Positions 1 to 8,578 are shown, numbered from the stretch's first letter. The stretch is 32,387 nucleotides of DNA from an uncultured Anderseniella sp. (GCA_938039915.1 CALHUA010000006.1:1-32387); one strand, 5' to 3'. Program-made: numbers and translations. Notes: generated by a model not told the origin, from the letters alone.

Positions 1-22
1 AATCAAAAATCATGCTGATCTA

Positions 23-1888
23 ATGGAGAATTTCAAAGTGCCAAAATCCAGGACCGTCATCATCGACAAACACCCCGGTCGCAGCGCCCAGGCCTTCGGT
101 ATTGCGCGGGAACTTGGAACCGACCCTGATCTGATCCATAACCCGTCTGTCGGCGTGATTGGAAACAAGGGCGACAGCCAGTGTTATATCGGGGTGCAGG
201 GCAAGGTTGAGGCCATCCATCAGAACCTGCTTGCCAATATAGGCAGCGGGCCGGGCCAGATGCCGATGCGCCTGGTCCAGCCGGAATACACCGTTGCCAC
301 ATCAGACGGCATCCGCAACGGCACCCGCGAAATGCGCTACTCCTTGATCGGGCGCGAGGTCACCCATGACTCGGTGTGCGAACACCTGAGCGCCAGCGGG
401 CTGGCCGGAACCGTTGCCGTAGTGGCATGCGACAAGCCGCCGGTCGGGACGCTCGCCGCCCTGCTTGAGCACAACCGGCCCGCCATCATGATGTCTGACG
501 GGTCCATCCACCCCGGCTTTGACCCCAAATCCAACAGTCCGGTTGACCTGGTTACTGCCTACCAGGCGGCCGGTAACAAGGATGAAGAAGAGCGCATGCA
601 TATCTCGTGTGTGGCGTGCCCCGGATATGGCAGTTGCGGCGGCATGTTCACCTACAACACCATGCAGACCTTTATCGGGGTCGCCGGCATGCAGCCGCTG
701 CACATGGTGGCACCGGCGTCCGACGATCCGCGCCGCCTGGAACAGTTTCCGGCCGAACTCGTCGGTTATCTGCAGAAGCTGATCGAAACCGATACCACGC
801 CAAGAGACATTGTCGGACGCGATTCAATCCGCAATGCACTGATTGTGGCAATGGCCGTTGGCGGCTCGACAAACGTTGTGCTGCATGCGCCGGAGATCGC
901 GCGCGCTGCGGGCTTCGGAAACTTCTGGAAAGACATCATCACGCCGGAAGAATTCAACCACATCTCGCAGAACGTCGTGCCGGTACTCACCGACGCCCGG
1001 CCTTACGGGCGCTATTCGATGGTCGACATCGACGGAGTTGGCGGGGTGCAGGTGATCGTCAAGGAACTGCTGGATGCGGGCCTGCTCAACGGTGATGTAC
1101 CAACATGCACCGGAGAAACCCTGGCCGAACAGGTCGCCCGGCTCGACACGCCGTCTGCCGACGGGCGCGTCATTTATCCGGTTTCGAAACCCTACAAGCC
1201 AACAGGTGGACTGCGGGTTCTGGGTGGTAATCTGTCGCCTGAATTCAGCGCGGTGCTGAAACTGGCAGGCGTCGAGGGTGGCCTTGAAGACAACATGTTC
1301 CGCGGTACCGCCCGGGTATTCGACGGCGAGCAGGGCTTGCTGGACGCACTCGATCACGACCCCGACAGCTTCAAAGATCATGACATGATCATCATGCGTT
1401 ATGAGGGGCCCAGTGGCGGACCGGGCATGCCGGAGATGCTTGATTCAACCTCGCGTATTACGACCTTGTGCCGCGAGCGCGACATCGTCGTGGCCCTGAT
1501 GACCGATGCACGCTTTTCCGGCGGTTCGGTCGGGCTGGTGATCGGGCACGTCGGGCCGGAAGCAGCTCTTGGCGGGCCCATCGCGTTTATTGAGGACGGT
1601 GACGAGATCACCGCCGACCTGAACAGCAACGAGCTCAACTGCACCCAGTTGAACGATCCGGCCACACTGGCAGCGCGCAAGGCGGAGTGGACAAAAGCCG
1701 TCGAGGCAAATGGTGGTCTGCACCCGTCTTGCGGCGATGCCGATACCCGGCTGCTCAATCGCATGCGCCGGTCTGCCGTTCCCGCCATTCAAGGCGCCGG
1801 CATGCACCCCGACCGGCAACTGTGGGTCAACGAGCCGCGCGACCCGGTCGTGTCATCGTTCACGCCAAGCAACAAGTTCCATGCCTGA
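23..1888 (+). CDS. IlvD/Edd-family Fe-S dehydratase (dihydroxy-acid or sugar-acid dehydratase-like)
   Basis: The 621-aa protein has the full length of the IlvD/Edd family, whose members dehydrate dihydroxy acids or aldonates using an iron-sulfur cluster in the cytoplasm. Three cysteines sit where the family places its cluster ligands: C54 (in SQCY), C136 (in ACDK) and C205 (in GSCGGM). K138 follows the second one. MAVGGSTN, EGPSGGPGMPEM and DARFSGG are further family signatures; S499 of the last is the expected catalytic serine. The usual PCN around the first cysteine reads QCY, so this is a divergent member and true IlvD activity is not assured. Xylonate or arabinonate dehydratase roles are possible. 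The ATG at 23 overlaps an upstream in-sequence TAA (TAATG), which hints at coupling to a gene outside the window. Family call is firm; substrate is unknown. Confidence 0.85.
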   Translation: MENFKVPKSRTVIIDKHPGRSAQAFGIARELGTDPDLIHNPSVGVIGNKGDSQCYIGVQGKVEAIHQNLLANIGSGPGQMPMRLVQPEYTVATSDGIRNGTREMRYSLIGREVTHDSVCEHLSASGLAGTVAVVACDKPPVGTLAALLEHNRPAIMMSDGSIHPGFDPKSNSPVDLVTAYQAAGNKDEEERMHISCVACPGYGSCGGMFTYNTMQTFIGVAGMQPLHMVAPASDDPRRLEQFPAELVGYLQKLIETDTTPRDIVGRDSIRNALIVAMAVGGSTNVVLHAPEIARAAGFGNFWKDIITPEEFNHISQNVVPVLTDARPYGRYSMVDIDGVGGVQVIVKELLDAGLLNGDVPTCTGETLAEQVARLDTPSADGRVIYPVSKPYKPTGGLRVLGGNLSPEFSAVLKLAGVEGGLEDNMFRGTARVFDGEQGLLDALDHDPDSFKDHDMIIMRYEGPSGGPGMPEMLDSTSRITTLCRERDIVVALMTDARFSGGSVGLVIGHVGPEAALGGPIAFIEDGDEITADLNSNELNCTQLNDPATLAARKAEWTKAVEANGGLHPSCGDADTRLLNRMRRSAVPAIQGAGMHPDRQLWVNEPRDPVVSSFTPSNKFHA

Positions 1889-1906
1889 CCAGGCCGGCCA
1901 CACAAC

Positions 1907-2386
1907 TTGACCTCAGACCGGACAGCGAGCCTGAGCGTCTACCAGCCCAGAGCAGTGTCAAGTCTCGGCATCTGGCGGGTTGGTCATCTGCGTCTGAAGG
2001 TCTACGGGGTCACGGCTGGTGGACAAGATCTCACAGACAGCATTGTGGGCAAGGCGCAGGTTTTTGCGCAGCGCGACCTGCTGCCGCTGGTCACTGCCGA
2101 AGGTGATGATGACGGTCTGGGGTTCGTCATCATTCACCCGGGCGAACTTGGCGTTTCCGTTCTGCTGCACTGGTGGATACAGGGCTCGGTACTGTGCCAG
2201 CATATTGAACGGACCTTGTGGGGAAATGACACGCCCTTGGATACTGCCTCGAGGCCGGTCATCGCCTGTGTCTGGGAATTGGGCCTGATCAACGCCGAGC
2301 AGTGCATCTGGCGCAACACCATGATGGTGCCGGAACCGGATCCCGACACTTACCTGGATACACGGGCATCGATGACCGAAGTGTGA
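1907..2386 (+). CDS. Conserved hypothetical protein
   Basis: The frame encodes 159 aa with no membrane segment or signal peptide. It is rich in Trp and aliphatic residues in the middle (LLHWWIQG, ACVWELGLI) and has an acidic, proline-containing tail (PEPDPDTYLD). The pattern of a KVYG-type strand followed by these motifs resembles a small family of uncharacterised proteobacterial proteins I recall, but I cannot name a domain. The start is a TTG just 18 bp after the dehydratase stop; no good ATG exists in frame and no clear ribosome site is visible, so the exact start is uncertain. It may be cotranscribed with the dehydratase. Function unknown. Confidence 0.6.
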   Translation: MTSDRTASLSVYQPRAVSSLGIWRVGHLRLKVYGVTAGGQDLTDSIVGKAQVFAQRDLLPLVTAEGDDDGLGFVIIHPGELGVSVLLHWWIQGSVLCQHIERTLWGNDTPLDTASRPVIACVWELGLINAEQCIWRNTMMVPEPDPDTYLDTRASMTEV

Positions 2387-2509
2387 AGCCAGAACTGTGC
2401 CATGGCGTGGTTGATCTGTCCCGACACCCTGCTGTCAAAATAACCCACTAACATGCTTGCCGGGAAGGCCAGTCCGGTTTTCCATGCTCTGGTGGTTCGG
2501 GCAAAACAG

Positions 2510-2977
2510 ATGGAAACTGTCGTGTTATCAGCCGCAAAAAAACCGGTAATTCATTTCTTCGTCCTGCTCACGCTGATCATGGCGGCTCACATCCCCCATG
2601 CCGGAGCCCAGTCCGACGCTGACCGTAGTGCGGTTCTTGCCGTCAACTCTGAGTTCTACCGGGCATTCCGGGAAAGTGACACCGCTGCCATGGCAAATGT
2701 ATGGGCCAGCCAGGAACCAGTGGCCGTGCAACACCCGTCAACCGGACGTATTGACGGGCGGGAGGCGGTTTTGAACAGTTGGGGGCAAATGATGCGGCGG
2801 CCACCTGACATAAGCTGTGACGTTGAATCAGTGCGGTTTTCTGATGGAGGCTGGGCGGTGATCTGCCTTGAAAAACTCAATCCGGGAAGTGTGCGAATGA
2901 TCAATATCTTTCGCAAGGACGCCGGCGAATGGAAGATGATCTACCATGGGCCAGCCCCGGAAGCCGAAAACGTATAA
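2510..2977 (+). CDS. Secreted SnoaL/NTF2-like protein
   Basis: From the ATG at 2510 the protein is 155 aa and starts with a typical export signal: short basic n-region, hydrophobic stretch FFVLLTLIMAA and a likely cleavage after AGA. The ORF track starts 19 codons earlier, but the later ATG puts the signal peptide at the N terminus. The mature part has the layout of the SnoaL/DUF4440 (NTF2-like cone) fold: an N-terminal helix with VNSEFYRAFRESDTAAMANVW, then HPSTGRIDGREAVLNSW and alternating strands ending in MINIFRKDAGEWKMIYHG. Such proteins bind small ligands or act as enzymes; nothing here fixes the ligand. It lies downstream of a hypothetical gene and converges on the EF-hand gene. Confidence 0.7.
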   Translation: METVVLSAAKKPVIHFFVLLTLIMAAHIPHAGAQSDADRSAVLAVNSEFYRAFRESDTAAMANVWASQEPVAVQHPSTGRIDGREAVLNSWGQMMRRPPDISCDVESVRFSDGGWAVICLEKLNPGSVRMINIFRKDAGEWKMIYHGPAPEAENV

Positions 2978-2990
2978 GGCGGTTGAAACA

Positions 2991-3027
2991 CCCGGATCGG
3001 GGCCGCCAGCGCGATCCTCAATCCGGG
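2991..3027. terminator. Possible hairpin between convergent genes
   Basis: CCCGGAT and ATCCGGG form a perfect 7-bp stem around a 23-nt loop, between the stops of the SnoaL-like gene and the EF-hand gene. A short CCCTTT follows on the plus strand. The T-tract is weak and the loop long, so a terminator role is only likely. Confidence 0.35.
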
Positions 3028-3043
3028 AGCCCTTTAACTGCTG

Positions 3044-3262
3044 CTAGTTTTTCATGCTGGCGAACTCATCTGGCGTAAGCGCACCATCTGCATTTGCATC
3101 TGCTGAAAGGAAGGCATCTTCGGTAAGGTCAGGCATCATGGACACAGCCTCGTCGAGCGACACGGAACCGTCAGCATCAGTATCCACTTCAGCGAAATCC
3201 GCAGCCTGTGCAGCACCAACGGCCAGCACCGAAACAGCCAGAACAGCAAAAAATCTTTTCAT
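3044..3262 (-). CDS. Small secreted EF-hand protein
   Basis: The 72-aa product from the second in-frame ATG begins MKRFFAVLAV, a clean signal peptide ending at AQA-AD. The ORF-track start 14 codons upstream would bury that signal. The mature part of about 50 aa contains two canonical 12-residue EF-hand loops: DTDADGSVSLDE (27-38) and DANADGALTPDE (55-66). Each has Asp/Asn at positions 1, 3 and 5 and Glu at 12, so both should bind calcium. It is therefore a minimal exported single EF-hand pair. Its partner is unknown. It stands alone, convergent with the SnoaL-like gene and downstream of the FMO-like gene on the same strand with about 190 bp between. Confidence 0.85.
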   Translation of the reverse strand: MKRFFAVLAVSVLAVGAAQAADFAEVDTDADGSVSLDEAVSMMPDLTEDAFLSADANADGALTPDEFASMKN

Positions 3263-3453
3263 TGCACCCTCCAAAATTAGACAACCCGTCATTGTGACGG
3301 GCATTAATGTATCTGGTGAGGTCGTTTTCCCAACGCCTCGCCGACACGCATATAGGACCTTCCACGGTTGGTTTTTGTTGGGCCAAAAGCGGTTGAATTG
3401 TGGGATTTTTGCGTCAGAAACAGGCGCCTGTCCGCAGGTTTGCCCGCGGTCAC

Positions 3454-4590
3454 CTAGCCTTGCGCCAGTATGCCATCGGCAATCCGCCTCGCACTTGCCG
3501 CAGCAGCATGGAAATAACCCTGGAATACCGGCCGGTAACCGGTGAACCAGAGCCCCTTGTTGCCCGGGTCAACTGCACCGTCTGGATGCAAAGGAACACC
3601 GCAGTCGTTGAGCACCGACAGGTGCCCGAGCAGCGGTTCCAGCCCGGTGCGATAGCCGGTCGCGCAGATCACCGTGTCGGGTCTGAAGGTGCGGCCATCC
3701 TCGAACACGACCGTGTCCGGCCTGAACTCGGCAATATCGCCCGCAACCTTGAAACGCCCGGCCCGGACGGCAGCCACAAAACCATCATCCATGGCGAAGG
3801 CAACGCCGTCGCGCAACAACCGTGTGCCGCCGCCGTCCGGGTGACTGGTCAATCCGTATCGGGCCAGGTTGCCGAAAAACAACCACTGCATCAGCCGGAA
3901 TGCCGGGTCAAGCGCGGTGACCGGGAGCGCTGCAAACAGGCTTGCCGCCCGATGCAGCGGAAAACCAAAAACCCGGGTTGGGACGATGGCCGGACCATGG
4001 CGGACGGAAATGAACACCTCTGCGGGATCACTCTGCGCCAGATGGTTCAACACATCGCCGCCCGAATTCCCAGCGCCGATCACCAGCACACGCTTGGTAC
4101 TCAATCGCGCGACATCTCCAAGATCAGCCGCATGGATCAAGTCGCCTTTGAAATGTTCCCGGCCTTTCCAGACCGGCATGTGCGGGACGCGGTCGCGCCC
4201 GGTGGCAAAGATGATCTGGCCTGCCTCATAGGTCTGGTCGTCAGTGGTCAGCCGCCAGATCGCCCCCGCGCGCTCGACACCGGTCACCCTGACCCCGAAA
4301 CGAACCGGGACCTTAAGGTCGGCAGCACAACTCTCAAGATAATCCACAACCGTGTCGCGGCGCAGAAAGGCGCCGTCCCTGTCTGGCACCTGATGCCCCG
4401 GCAACCTGACAAAGTGTCGATGAATATTCAGGCGCAGTTGCGGATGGCGTGCGCGCCAGGGTTCAGCGACACGGTCACCGGCTTCAAGAACCGTTACCGG
4501 AATACCTCGTTGTGCAAGTTCGTGCGCGGCGGCCAGGCCGGACAGCCCGGCGCCGATTACAATGACATTTTGGGTCGATGAGTGCTGCAT
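3454..4590 (-). CDS. FAD/NAD(P)-binding monooxygenase-like oxidoreductase (FMO/YUCCA type)
   Basis: The 378-aa protein has two dinucleotide-binding motifs: VIGAGLSG at 11-18 for FAD, with an acidic strand end (VLEAGD), and VIGAGNSG at 170-177 for NAD(P)H. Between them FKGDLIHAADL (147-157) resembles the FMO fingerprint FxGxxxHxxxY, with Leu at the Tyr position. A late ICATGY closes the family pattern. Class B flavin monooxygenases oxygenate soft nucleophiles (N, S) or ketones; this size is like plant YUCCA and its bacterial relatives. Substrate is unknown. It lies 85 bp downstream of the lysE gene on the same strand and could be cotranscribed with it. Confidence 0.85.
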   Translation of the reverse strand: MQHSSTQNVIVIGAGLSGLAAAHELAQRGIPVTVLEAGDRVAEPWRARHPQLRLNIHRHFVRLPGHQVPDRDGAFLRRDTVVDYLESCAADLKVPVRFGVRVTGVERAGAIWRLTTDDQTYEAGQIIFATGRDRVPHMPVWKGREHFKGDLIHAADLGDVARLSTKRVLVIGAGNSGGDVLNHLAQSDPAEVFISVRHGPAIVPTRVFGFPLHRAASLFAALPVTALDPAFRLMQWLFFGNLARYGLTSHPDGGGTRLLRDGVAFAMDDGFVAAVRAGRFKVAGDIAEFRPDTVVFEDGRTFRPDTVICATGYRTGLEPLLGHLSVLNDCGVPLHPDGAVDPGNKGLWFTGYRPVFQGYFHAAAASARRIADGILAQG

Positions 4591-4675
4591 GGTTCTGCTT
4601 CATTGATTACAATCCCATGCGGAAGAGACAAGTGCAGTTCCTCACACTGCGGCCCGGCTTGCGGTGCCTCACGAC

Positions 4676-5287
4676 CTACCTCTCGGACAACGCAAGCCGC
4701 AGACCCAGAAATCCGAATGTGCCGGCGAACGTTCGCTTGAGCCATGTCATGACCACCGGGCGTGAAATCACATAGTCACGGGCCATGGCAGCGCAGGCAC
4801 CGTATCCGACAAAGATGATGAAGGTGAGCGCCATGAATACGCCCGCCAGCAATACGAGGCTCGCCGTCGCGCCTTGTGCATCAAGCGGTACAAATTGCGG
4901 CAGAAAGGCCATGAAGAACAATGACAACTTGGGGTTCAGAACATTAAGCAGCATGCCGTTCAGGATCGTCCGGCCCGAGGAAACCGGGGCCTTGTCCTCG
5001 GTAACGTCAAGCGTACCACCGTCCTTCATGATGCTCCAGGCCATGTAGAACAGGTAGGCGACACCCAGATACTTCACGATCTGAAAGGCCAGCGCGCTGG
5101 TGTGCAGTATGGCAGCCAGCCCGACAATGCTGGCAATCGCTGCAGGCAGGATGCCCAGCGTGCATCCGAAAGCGGCAGCGATGCTGGGCCTGAACCCCCG
5201 CCCCAGCCCGACGGCCAGTGTATAGAGCACACCGGTGCCCGGCAGCAGAACAACGACAATTGATGTCAGCAGGAATTCAACACTCAT
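4676..5287 (-). CDS. LysE/RhtB-family amino-acid exporter
   Basis: From the ATG at 5287 (MSVEFLLTSI) the protein is 203 aa, the normal LysE/RhtB size, and the AAGGGG ahead of it is a good ribosome site. The ORF-track start adds 20 hydrophilic residues. About six hydrophobic segments are visible. The N-terminal LLPGTGVLYTLAVGLGRGF corresponds to the family's first-helix PGP region, here with PGTG. NGMLLNVLNPKLSLFFMAFLPQF is the conserved central motif. The family exports amino acids such as homoserine, threonine, lysine or leucine; the substrate cannot be told. It precedes the FMO-like gene. Confidence 0.9.
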   Translation of the reverse strand: MSVEFLLTSIVVVLLPGTGVLYTLAVGLGRGFRPSIAAAFGCTLGILPAAIASIVGLAAILHTSALAFQIVKYLGVAYLFYMAWSIMKDGGTLDVTEDKAPVSSGRTILNGMLLNVLNPKLSLFFMAFLPQFVPLDAQGATASLVLLAGVFMALTFIIFVGYGACAAMARDYVISRPVVMTWLKRTFAGTFGFLGLRLALSER

Positions 5288-5378
5288 TTCAGGGCCCCTT
5301 GATTTAGTCGTGCTGACATCATTGCCCGAAATCGGGAAGTGATCCACTTTTTCTGGTTGAAAAACTCTGTGTTAATGT

Positions 5379-5455
5379 CGCTCACGCAAACAGCCTTCGG
5401 CTGCACTCCGCTAGGGCGCACTTCGTGCGGCGCGCAGTCGCGCTTGCCTCAGCAC
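5379..5455. repeat. Dispersed hairpin-rich repeat, copy 1
   Basis: This 77-bp block, from CGCTCACGCAA to TGCCTCAGCAC, recurs at 32270-32347 with a few substitutions and a one-base indel. It contains nested small stems: CAGCC-TTC-GGCTG and GCGCAC-TTC-GTGCG(G). Both copies are intergenic and follow a transport gene locus. The form resembles REP/BIME-type or other palindromic intergenic repeats. A CGG-containing tail continues weakly beyond the end. Confidence 0.85.
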
Positions 5456-5703
5456 TGACGTGCTTCGGTGGGGAGTTCATCTCTAAGGTTGTTCAGGGTC
5501 GGAGAACGGCCCGAGCGAAGCGAGGATAAGCTGTTCGGCAAAGATAAGACCCTACTGTGGCAAATAGGACACAGTTTTCAAAAAAGTGCAGTCACGCCAA
5601 CAAAACAGATTGTCCTGTTGTCTCCCGGCATCTACCGTAAGGAAGAGCTCGGGGCGGGCCAGGGGAACTGAGGGAATTGCGGAGACAGGGGCAACTGTTG
5701 CGT

Positions 5704-5739
5704 CGCCGATATCGACAGAGTGAATTGTCGATATCGGCG
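5704..5739. promoter_or_regulatory. 14-bp perfect inverted repeat (operator or hairpin)
   Basis: CGCCGATATCGACA and TGTCGATATCGGCG are perfect 14-bp complementary arms separated by GAGTGAAT. Each arm holds the palindrome CGATATCG, so it could also be read as two operator sites 22 bp apart. No T-tract follows on either strand. It is about 200 bp upstream of the PNPOx-like gene. Confidence 0.55.
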
Positions 5740-5941
5740 CCTGCAGTTACCTTGAATTGTCAGCGAGCCGTTTAACAATCGGCAGTGTAAATCCAACAAC
5801 TCTCGGATCAAACCTGGTTGCAGACAAGGCGACCGGAGCCACAATCTATCCCGGTGATTGACCGCAATACTGCATGGGGATTTGGCCTGCGGGCTGAAAC
5901 GCGCCCGTCAGGATATACCGGGTTGCAGGGAACAATGCCGC

Positions 5942-6556
5942 GTGAACACACGCCAACCGCAGATAAAACCCGTCACCGGCAATACCGGACTTGAACAGGT
6001 TCTCGCAACTGTCTGGACCTGCCTGCGCGAAGGTGCGGCACCAGGCCGTTCGCCGTTCAGTATCGCGCAACTGGCAACTGTCGGCATCGAGGGCACGGCA
6101 AAGGTGCGCTATGTCATACTGCGCCGGGTGTGTGAAGAGACCGGCGAGATCACCTTTCACACCGATGTGCGCTCGGCCAAGATTGCCGAGATCAACGCCA
6201 ATCCAAATGTCTCGCTTGTGGCAGCCGATCTTGAGAAGAACATCCAGATCAGGCTGGAGGGCACCGCCTCCATCATCACTGACGGCCCCGTCAAAAGATC
6301 AGCCTGGGATGCCAGCCGAGACCGCTCGCTGGTATTGTATCGCAACCCGCTGGTGCCGGGCACCGTGATAGACAACCCGGCAGACGGCCAGGCCGGAAAC
6401 CAGCCGACCGACCGCGACGATGGCTACGAGAATTTCTGTGTAACCGTCATCTCGGTGACCTGTATCGACTGGCTCGACCTGTCAGCGGACGGCCATGAAA
6501 GGGCGAGTCTGATGCGCGCAGGATCAGGCTGGCGCGGCACCTGGGTAGCACCGTGA
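5942..6556 (+). CDS. Pyridoxamine 5'-phosphate oxidase-like FMN-binding protein
   Basis: The recognisable protein begins near the GTG at 5942 (204 aa), preceded by AGGGA; the TTG chosen by the ORF track adds 28 residues that look noncoding. The body follows the PNPOx-like split barrel: an opening helix, ATVGIEGTAKVRYVILRRV strands, FHTDVRSAKIAEINANPNVSLVAAD and a QIRLEGTASII strand, ending in VTVISVTCIDWLDLS and a WRGTWVAP tail. This matches the Alr4036-type PNPOx subgroup rather than PdxH itself, whose C-terminal RLxPxxxEFW signature is missing. FMN binding is expected; the reaction is not known. It converges on the SDR gene with only 5 bp between stops. Confidence 0.75.
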   Translation: MNTRQPQIKPVTGNTGLEQVLATVWTCLREGAAPGRSPFSIAQLATVGIEGTAKVRYVILRRVCEETGEITFHTDVRSAKIAEINANPNVSLVAADLEKNIQIRLEGTASIITDGPVKRSAWDASRDRSLVLYRNPLVPGTVIDNPADGQAGNQPTDRDDGYENFCVTVISVTCIDWLDLSADGHERASLMRAGSGWRGTWVAP

Positions 6557-6561
6557 CCTTG

Positions 6562-7269
6562 TCACACTGACCGCGTAATACCGCCATCCACACGGATGTT
6601 CTGACCCGTAATGTAAGCTCCTCCACTTGACGCGAGGAAGGCGACAACCGACGCGATTTCACCCAGCGAGTCGCCATAACGCTGCATCGGGATCTGCTCG
6701 AGAAATTCCTGTTTTTCCGGCAGGGAGTTGATGAAGCCCGGCAGCACATTGTTCATCCTGATATTCTCGGCTGCATATTTGTCGGAAAACAGCTTGGTGA
6801 AGGCGGCCAGGCCTGCACGAAACACACCGGATGTCGGAAACACCGGGTTGGGTTCAAAGGCGGCAAAAGTCGAGATGTTGATGATAGTGCCGGATTTCTG
6901 GGTCTGCATGATCGGGGTCACGAGACGGGTCGGGCGCACGACGTTCAGGAAATACACATCCATGCCGGTATGCCAGTCTTCGTCGCTCAACTCCAGGACC
7001 GGCGCGCGCGGGCCGTGACCTGCGCTGTTAACAAGCACGTCGACGCGGCTCCATTTTTCCATGGTCGCATCAACCAGCCGCTGCAGATCGTCAACCGACT
7101 GGTTGGACCCGGTGATGCCGATGCCGCCCAGTTCATTGGCCAGCGCTTCGCCCTTGCCAGACGATGACAGGATGGCCACATGAAAACCGTCAGCCGCCAG
7201 CTTGCGGGCCGAGTCCGCCCCCATGCCGCTGCCGCCTGCTGTTATGATTGCTACTTTTTGTTCGGACAT
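6562..7269 (-). CDS. SDR-family protein with altered catalytic Tyr/Lys
   Basis: The 235-aa protein (start MSEQKVAI, four codons inside the track ORF) has classic short-chain dehydrogenase architecture: nucleotide loop TAGGSGMG (10-17), NSAG (81-84), Asn109, Ser133 in INIST, and a C-terminal NVLPGF and GQNIRVDGGITRS. The active-site YxxxK, however, aligns with S147-GVF-R151, so both the catalytic Tyr and Lys are absent while the Ser and Asn remain. Similar sequences may form a subfamily; I recall SDRs with this end sequence. Ordinary ketoreductase chemistry is thus doubtful. It is divergent from a LysR regulator that probably controls it. Confidence 0.85.
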   Translation of the reverse strand: MSEQKVAIITAGGSGMGADSARKLAADGFHVAILSSSGKGEALANELGGIGITGSNQSVDDLQRLVDATMEKWSRVDVLVNSAGHGPRAPVLELSDEDWHTGMDVYFLNVVRPTRLVTPIMQTQKSGTIINISTFAAFEPNPVFPTSGVFRAGLAAFTKLFSDKYAAENIRMNNVLPGFINSLPEKQEFLEQIPMQRYGDSLGEIASVVAFLASSGGAYITGQNIRVDGGITRSV

Positions 7270-7358
7270 GCCGGACCTCATTTACTGAGTTGATGAAAAT
7301 CTGTAAGTGCCGAAAAAGTATCGTCCGGACGCGTGCTTGACCAACCACAAAAACACTC

Positions 7359-7371
7359 TCTAGACTATAGA
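7359..7371. promoter_or_regulatory. Candidate LysR box (T-N11-A dyad)
   Basis: TCTAGACTATAGA has the LysR-type T-N11-A form with TCTA/TAGA arms. It lies in the 129-bp gap between the divergent SDR and LysR genes, 28 bp before the LysR start, where autoregulatory sites are common. Confidence 0.4.
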
Positions 7372-7398
7372 AAATCTACTGCTTAGCGGAGAGAACCC

Positions 7399-8307
7399 TT
7401 GGCCCGCCTGCCAGCCCTGAATGCATTGAAGGCATTTGAAGCCTCCGGCCGCCACCTGAACTTCCGGCTGGCGGCTGAGGAAGTCGGCGTCACCCAGGGT
7501 GCCGTTGCCCAGCATGTGCGCGCGCTGGAAGCCGACTTTCAGGTCAAACTGTTCGACCGCCTGGCCAGAGGGCTGGCGCTGACCGAAGAGGGCCGCAAAT
7601 ACCATGCACCCGTGCAGCGGGCCTTTGACCTGATACGTGATGCGACCGACGACCTGCGCCCGCAACAAGGCGTGGTGACCATCTCCGTCACGCCGTCTTT
7701 CGCGACGAAATGGCTGGTGCCGCGTCTGGCGAAATTCACCGATGCCAATCGGGACCTGAATGTGCAGATTGTGGCATCACCTGAACTGGCCAACTTCCAG
7801 GATGACGGCATTGACCTTGCAGTCCGCCAGGGCCATGCCCCAAAAGGGTCTGGCCTGGTTTCGGCGGCATTGTTCCCATCTGAGTTTTATGCCGTCTGCA
7901 GCCCTGCCCTGCTGGAAGGAAACCATCCGCTGCTGACGCCGGAAGACCTTGACCACCACACCCTGTTGCTCGACGGGCACGGGCTGTGGCCACTGTTTAT
8001 CGAAGAGGTACTTACCGGCAAGCCGATGCCGACGTATCGCACCATCAAGTTCAGCCAGACCGCCCATGCGGTCGACGCGGCACTTGCCGGTCAGGGGGTG
8101 GCACTTGCCAGTGATCTGTTCGTCGCCGATGAACTGACCTCAGGCAGACTGGTCCGGCCATTTCCGCAGACGGTACAAAAGGATCTCGGATTTTTCATCG
8201 TGGCTCCGCGCAAAACAAGGAATGCCGTCTCGGTCAGCCGAATGTGGGACTGGCTGATCGAGCAAAGCCGTACCGAACCCTCCGGTCCGATGGACGGGTC
8301 AGCGTGA
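7399..8307 (+). CDS. LysR-family transcriptional regulator (GcvA-like)
   Basis: The 302-aa protein starts at TTG behind GCGGAGAG. Residues 5-65 form the winged HTH of the LysR family (ALKAFEASGRHLNFRLAAEEVGVTQGAVAQHVRALEA pattern), followed by a type 2 periplasmic-binding-like effector domain starting at about 92 (VTISVTPSFATKWLVPRL). The LPALNALKAFEA opening and the TKWLVPRLxxF motif are typical of the GcvA subgroup, members of which regulate amino-acid or beta-lactamase genes. Its effector is unknown. The divergent SDR gene with a candidate LysR box between them is the likely target. Confidence 0.92.
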   Translation: MARLPALNALKAFEASGRHLNFRLAAEEVGVTQGAVAQHVRALEADFQVKLFDRLARGLALTEEGRKYHAPVQRAFDLIRDATDDLRPQQGVVTISVTPSFATKWLVPRLAKFTDANRDLNVQIVASPELANFQDDGIDLAVRQGHAPKGSGLVSAALFPSEFYAVCSPALLEGNHPLLTPEDLDHHTLLLDGHGLWPLFIEEVLTGKPMPTYRTIKFSQTAHAVDAALAGQGVALASDLFVADELTSGRLVRPFPQTVQKDLGFFIVAPRKTRNAVSVSRMWDWLIEQSRTEPSGPMDGSA

Positions 8308-8578
8308 CAGGAATTCGCTGGATGATCTCAACAACACCATTTCTTGACGTCCTGTATGTCGCAGTTAGGTGGTGCGCAGTTTCAGCTGTTCTTGGGACGG
8401 GCCGTGCGTCAGGAGGCTTGCGTCTGTTCCGCCGTTGCAGCCTTGCTTTTGGATGTCACCATAACGTCAGTTGACGAACAATGCTGCCGTGGAGAAAAAC
8501 TGTTCTGCAAGTTTGTGATCAACGGATAGGCGGCACCATCTGCCATCCGGAACACTGCAGCCAGTCCAAGGACCGCAA

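Larger units (their letters stand above)
5288..5941. other. Gene-poor stretch of about 650 bp
   Basis: No convincing coding frame is seen here. It holds the leader of the lysE gene, one copy of a dispersed hairpin repeat (5379-5455), a GC-rich segment with CGAGCGAAGCGAGG, an inverted repeat at 5704-5739 and the leader of the PNPOx-like gene. The 66-70 aa ORFs listed in the track here have no family features. Confidence 0.6.

Noticed and set aside
3400-4581. 393-aa plus-strand ORF
   Set aside because: It is the antisense shadow of the FMO-like gene, whose Rossmann motifs clearly mark the coding strand.
5468-5671. 66-67 aa ORFs next to repeat copy 1
   Set aside because: No family features or ribosome site; they begin just past the repeat, in the surrounding gene-poor stretch.
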